From NCBI GenBank assembly GCA_003024985.2, contig PXIH01S0003875.1: a DNA stretch of 10,341 nt; one strand, written 5' to 3'. This document shows, piece after piece, positions 7,471 through 10,341 of the stretch. The position numbers and the translations under genes are program-made. Position 1 is the first letter of the stretch, and every line of letters starts with the position of its first letter. This stretch comes from Euperipatoides rowelli. Its lineage: Eukaryota > Onychophora > Udeonychophora > Euonychophora > Peripatopsidae. The notes under the pieces were generated by a model. It had not been told where the DNA came from and made no database searches. It saw nothing but the letters and a program-made list of their open reading frames with translations.

Positions 7471-8208
7471 TTATCCCTCCTCCCCCAATTCATATGCTGT
7501 TTAATTGCTGTCTCTTGGAACACCAATGTCAATATTGCCACTGACTTTTCTCCACATCCTCCATCAGTCGATCACTAATTCAAATCTTTCTTCTAGCATC
7601 TCTCCCAACATCCTAGAAAAAGCTTCAGATTTCTCCTGTCTCCAGTAAAATCTGTATTTAAAATAATCATCACCATCACTTCCGTTTTTTTTGTGGATCT
7701 GAACACTGTAACTACCATTTTGACAGTAGAGGGAGATGATTCTGAATAATGTATTTCCAAAATTTCAAAACTTGACATTAACTGGTACTGCCCTTTTGAT
7801 AGAAAAGCCAAATCCACCACACTACTACCATTTGGTCCTACAAAGGTGAACATACCCAAATCATCCTTAAAACATCCATTTAAAAGTATGCAATCATTAC
7901 CATCTACAAATTCTAATAATGACTTACCTCTTTGGTTGTATACATCATCCATAGATTGTCTATCATTCATACCCTCCACATCCAATTTAGCCATACCATC
8001 ATAATTGGATATTCGGGCATTAAAATCCCCTACAACAAATATATTATCATCAGAAATCTTATTTTTTATACAAGCAGCAGTATATAAAGCACTATCTAAA
8101 TCTATTGTGGGCGAAACATAGAAAAAACAAAATATCAAGATCTTACCTTCCAACAATAATTCTATTATTATATAATTCTCAGATTGACTCCTTATTTTAA
8201 CCCTATCA

Positions 8209-8436
8209 TATATGAGGGGTCTAGTTTTTGGTAAAATGGTGTTAATGTTGGGATATTGTTATTTGACGTATATATGATCTATTTATGAAGTTTTTTAGTG
8301 GCAAAACCTGCAAAATTATCTTCAAGCCAAGTGTAAAAAATTGGCATTTGTATCTTGTGTCATTCCAGAGTTCTGAGAAATTTTTGTAAAATCAAGAAAA
8401 GTGGAGATTGACAGTTTTGCAACTAGACCGCTCATA
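8209..8436. mobile_element. MITE-like DNA transposon inside the LINE endonuclease
   Basis: Terminal inverted repeats TATGAGGGGTCTAGTT (8211-8226) and, on the other strand, TATGAGCGGTCTAGTT (8436-8421) match at 15 of 16 positions. The insert has no ORF. The pentamer TATCA flanks it at 8204-8208 and 8437-8441. Removing the insert with one TATCA rejoins the LINE frame (…Y-I-K-T-D then R-V-K-I-R-S-Q-S-E…). TA dinucleotides at both edges would instead suit a Tc1/mariner-type duplication, but that empty site is out of frame. The superfamily is therefore open; Tc1/mariner-like is my first guess from the TA-rich ends. Confidence 0.8.
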
Positions 8437-8570
8437 TATCAGTTTTAATATATACTATAATTCCACCCGCTGGTCTTCCCACTCCCTCTTTCCTACCCAA
8501 AACCTCTATAATGTAATATCCCTTTAAGTTATATGTAAAAGTAAGCCAAGACCATGTTTCCACCAAAGCA

Positions 8571-8616
8571 ATAATACTATAGCAAGTTATAATACTATAA
8601 TACTATAGCAAGTTAT
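8571..8616. repeat. 26-base-period partial tandem duplication in the endonuclease region
   Basis: The same 20 bases occur at 8571-8590 and 8597-8616, period 26. On the - strand this inserts a frameshift between D-I-T-C-Y-S-I-I and A-L-V-E-T-W. Skipping one unit rejoins the two blocks. Confidence 0.85.
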
Positions 8617-8814
8617 ATCGTTTAAATCAAATGCTCTTACAAAATTTGTAAAACCTGCCACATTACAGAAAAATACAGGCATCTCTTTATCCAAAATCTT
8701 ATTTTTTTATAATTACATTTTTCTCTGGTAATAATTGATTAATTAATTGCTATCTGCTACCCTTTTTTTTTGTCCCATATGTTTTTCTGTTTCTTTAGAT
8801 GACCCCTGTACACA

Positions 8815-9898
8815 TTACAGCTGTTCTGATTCGTCAAGTTCATATATCATTCCCTCAATCTGTAAGTTATGATTTTTCATAAAAGCCTTTTTTCCTTCTA
8901 ATCTTGCCAACTGTTTAAAGTGTGGTAAAAGTAATTTCCTAATTTTTATTATTCTCGGGTGGGGGTGGTGTGGAAATCTGCAGCTACACTAACACCAGTT
9001 CCCCTGAGTTTAACACTATTTTTAAATATATCATAACGTTGTCTATAGTTTACTAGCATACACATTATAAGCCTAGTTCCCTTATTAGATACAATAACTG
9101 AACCCAAATAGTATACACTCTGTAAGGAAATATCTCTTAAATAAAACTTATCTCCTAAAAAACTTTACACCCCCTGTAAAACAAGCACCTCAGGTGGAAT
9201 TCTAATTCCAAATATAATTATATTTTCCCTATAATATTTTGTTAAAATGATTTCTAAGCTATCTTAGCCCCCTCCAATTCCTTTTCTAATCTAGAGATAT
9301 TTTCAGCTGTTCCAGAAACTCTTTTATCAATCACTTTAACATCGTTAATATTAGTAATAAGTTGTTGTTCCAAAAAACTAAATTTTTCTATCACTGTGTC
9401 AACCTTATTATTCAATGATATCACAAAAGCCTAAATAGATTTCAAAGTTAATGAATCATCCTCTGAAATCTGAACTGTGTCAATATCTATCTCATTATCC
9501 TTTAAGTTTTCAGCCTGCTGGTGGACATAAGATAATATGTCCTCTGTGGAGATAAGATAGTACGTCATCCATCTGTGTCTGTCTTCTATCCGTATTTATT
9601 TTTTCCCTGTTTTCTGGTATTAATTTCTCATTTAGGCTTTGTAATACCTGTCCCTTTGAAGTTAAGGGCCCGGGTTAATCTCTATCCTCGCTCTAAATAA
9701 TAATATAGAAACAATTCCCTTTACTAACAACAGCATTCCTATAATTTTTAACATTTTATAAAATTTATCGTAATTAGTTTTATACCTAGGTTGTCTCAAC
9801 AAATCAACAAAAGTATAATGTCGGCGTTTAATGTTAACATAACTATAATTCATTCTTTCACGCCAACTCAGGGGATGGTTAAGTTTACGTTCCCCCAT
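8815..9898 (-). pseudogene. LINE ORF1 (L1-ORF1p-like RNA-binding protein), broken
   Basis: ORF1p-type proteins coat the element RNA as trimers. From the right: M-G-E-R-K-L-N-H-P (ATG 9898), a hydrophobic segment and the 2A-like motif ending at 9665; then, one base out of frame, L-T-S-K-G-Q-V-L-Q-S-L-N-E-K. Next comes a heptad-like coiled coil (L-N-N-K-V-D-T-V-I-E-K-F, F-L-E-Q-Q-L-I-T-N-I-N-D, I-S-R-L-E-K-E-L-E-G, about 9420-9265). An RRM-like start follows, N-I-I-I-F-G-I-R-I-P-P-E, then L-R-G-T-G-V-S-V-A-A-D-F, and a basic C-terminal domain R-K-L-L-L-P-H-F-K-Q-L-A-R-L-E-G ending at TAA 8817-8815. A weaker in-frame extension reaches TAA 8745-8743. At least four frameshifts or stops are present. 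The block order is that of L1-type ORF1p. Confidence 0.82.
9665..9754 (-). other. 2A-like motif after a signal-peptide-like hydrophobic segment
   Basis: The leader ends M-L-K-I-I-G-M-L-L-L-V-K-G-I-V-S-I-L-L-F, then R-A-R-I-E-I-N-P-G-P, with the final Pro at 9667-9665. The tail matches the 2A consensus (V/I)-E-x-N-P-G-P, at which ribosomes skip the last Gly-Pro bond. The residue before I-E is Arg where Asp, or in some element families Gly, is expected, so activity is doubtful. A TAA follows the last Pro directly because of a one-base loss; the frame that follows continues ORF1. In some animal LINEs 2A-like sequences sit near the N-terminus and can double as signal peptides; the hydrophobic run here fits that pattern. 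Confidence 0.7.
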
Positions 9899-10341
9899 TT
9901 GATGAAGGATGCATTTCTATTTGTTTCTGGAACAGACAATTTTATTATGTATGTGTTTTTTTTTTTTTTTTAAATTGATGGATTCATTTCTAGTATTTCT
10001 GGAAGACTTTTACTGGGTCCTTCGAATCCACTTCATGGTTCATTACTAAGTTTTCTGGCTTTTACACTCGCCATTTAACCTGCGCATGAGTAAAACAATA
10101 TCCGGGGAATGGAAACTCAACCTTACCCCCAACTCAAAATAATTCTCTGTCCAAAAACTATATGGACAATCAACAAAAAAAAAAAATCAATTTCAGCATA
10201 AATCTTTTCAAATTATTTACATTTTTACTTTTAACAGTTCTCATTTTCATCTGCATTGACGCCATTTTAACAAGTCTTAATTATTATACGTCAACTTTGC
10301 TTAGATAATTTGCATAAACAATACAACCGAGAGGCAAAAAT
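9899..10341 (-). other. probable LINE 5' region (boundary undefined)
   Basis: Upstream of ATG 9898 the - strand has a possible earlier start at 10074 (A-A-A-T-G-G-C-G context; M-A-S-V-K-A-R-K-L-S-N-E-P then a stop, then S-G-F-E-G-P-S-K-S-L-P-E-I-L-E-M), followed by A16 (T16 on +, 9956-9971) that breaks it. Another ATGGCG lies at 10265, heading a short frame that ends in a second poly-T stretch (A12 on +, 10175-10186). A G+C-richer patch with TGCGCA occurs near 10080. This may be ORF1 5' end plus 5' UTR and promoter, but no element boundary or target duplication could be fixed. Confidence 0.4.

Larger units (their letters stand above)
4942..8682 (-). pseudogene. LINE ORF2 (endonuclease-reverse transcriptase), broken
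   Basis: This ORF2 would cut target DNA and copy the element RNA by target-primed reverse transcription. It likely starts at ATG 8682-8680 (M-P-V-F-F-C-N-V-A-G), 60-130 bases after ORF1, and ends at TAG 4944-4942 after A-L-K-Y-R-D-L-V-K-S-N-T. Blocks appear in the expected order: APE endonuclease, a basic linker (K-W-Y-D-D-E-C, then R-K-F-R-K), RT fingers and palm, thumb with Y-K-Y-L-G-V-T-L-S-N-N-G, and a C-terminal knuckle. They fall in all three frames, with at least eight frame changes or stops. Subtracting the Helitron and MITE leaves about 3.3 kb, close to a usual LINE ORF2. Confidence 0.9.
7593..8682 (-). pseudogene. ORF2 part 1: APE-type endonuclease domain, interrupted by a MITE
   Basis: Recognisable APE motifs run right to left: C-N-V-A-G-F near 8670, V-E-T-W with the catalytic Glu codon at 8560-8558, G-R-P-A-G-G-I-I-V-Y-I-K before 8440, then (beyond the MITE) R-S-Q-S-E-N-Y-I-I-I-E, F-Y-V-S-P, and G-D-F-N-A-R with Asp at 8027-8025. 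The final S-D-H motif is expected in H-Y-S-D-H at 7751-7731 but reads Y-S-E-S-S-P because of one extra A; the neighbouring frame gives S-D-H-L-P-L-L. A 26-base tandem duplication at 8571-8616 adds another frameshift near the N-terminus. Domain order and spacing match the family, so identity is secure although activity is lost. Confidence 0.88.
4521..10074 (-). mobile_element. degenerate APE-type non-LTR retrotransposon (LINE), two-ORF
   Basis: The - strand carries, in order, a leader with 2A-like motif, an L1-ORF1p-like ORF1, and an ORF2 with APE endonuclease, reverse transcriptase and a C-terminal CCHC-type knuckle, then a 3' UTR and an A-rich tail. Nearly all conserved blocks can be found, so the copy is close to full length (about 5.1 kb after subtracting two inserts), not 5'-truncated in the usual way. 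The 5' end is uncertain: it may lie near the ATG at 10074 or beyond the window. Every ORF is broken, so the element is not autonomous now. Two younger elements (5243-5457 and 8209-8436) interrupt it. The clade cannot be settled by eye; the ORF1 type recalls L1, while the endonuclease E-T-W and the leader motif recall CR1/L2-like elements. Confidence 0.9.

Noticed and set aside
10123-10265. Minus-strand small ORF beginning M-A-S-M-Q-M-K-M with a hydrophobic stretch
   Set aside because: Careful frame counting gives a stop soon after the T12 run; the hydrophobic part is the homopolymer.
10308-10315. Octamer ATTTGCAT as a POU-factor site
   Set aside because: A single 8-mer in AT-rich DNA with no promoter context is expected by chance.
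1-10341. CRISPR array, bacterial operon or tRNA/rRNA gene
   Set aside because: No regularly spaced repeats, no Shine-Dalgarno-led gene series and no cloverleaf or rRNA-like block were found; content is eukaryotic.

Overview
The window is AT-rich eukaryotic DNA with long T/A runs, small repeats and decayed coding sequence. No intact host gene is visible. It looks like repeat-dense intergenic (or intronic) DNA of an invertebrate animal. That rests on a two-ORF non-LTR retrotransposon with a 2A-like motif, short Helitrons and a MITE; the species cannot be named from sequence alone.

Layout. Bases 1-1400 carry scraps of coding-like sequence: a possible C-terminal exon end on the + strand (2-55), a C-terminal coding tract on the - strand with one homopolymer frameshift (156-411), a small retroposed mRNA 3' end with poly(A) and a 15-bp target-site duplication (427-644), and a heavily decayed - strand tract (865-1404). 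Bases 1405-4520 hold a non-autonomous Helitron on the - strand (2086-2367), another decayed - strand coding tract (2462-2935), a few hairpins and otherwise unassignable T-rich DNA.

From about 4521 to at least 9898, probably past 10074, lies one nearly full-length but dead LINE on the - strand. Reading 5' to 3' (right to left) it has: an N-terminal hydrophobic segment ending in a 2A-like R-I-E-I-N-P-G-P motif; an ORF1 with coiled coil and L1-ORF1p-like domains; an ORF2 with APE endonuclease, reverse transcriptase, a thumb/C-terminal region and a C-x2-C...H...C knuckle; a polypurine-rich 3' UTR; and an (AATAAA)-like A-rich tail. It is inactivated by many frameshifts and stops, an RT active-site change (F-A-D-D to F-A-N-D), loss of a short RT segment and small tandem duplications.

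Two other transposons sit inside this LINE: a 215-bp Helitron (5243-5457) in the ORF2 C-terminal region and a ~228-bp MITE (8209-8436) in the endonuclease region. In both cases removing the insert rejoins the LINE coding sequence in frame, which fixes the insertion boundaries and shows that the LINE was there first. The two Helitron copies are inverted relative to each other and look like long terminal inverted repeats of one 3.4-kb element, but the reading-frame evidence argues against that. I see no new functional system; the most useful signals are the nested-insertion record, the decayed 2A/signal-like leader and the unidentified decayed coding tracts.
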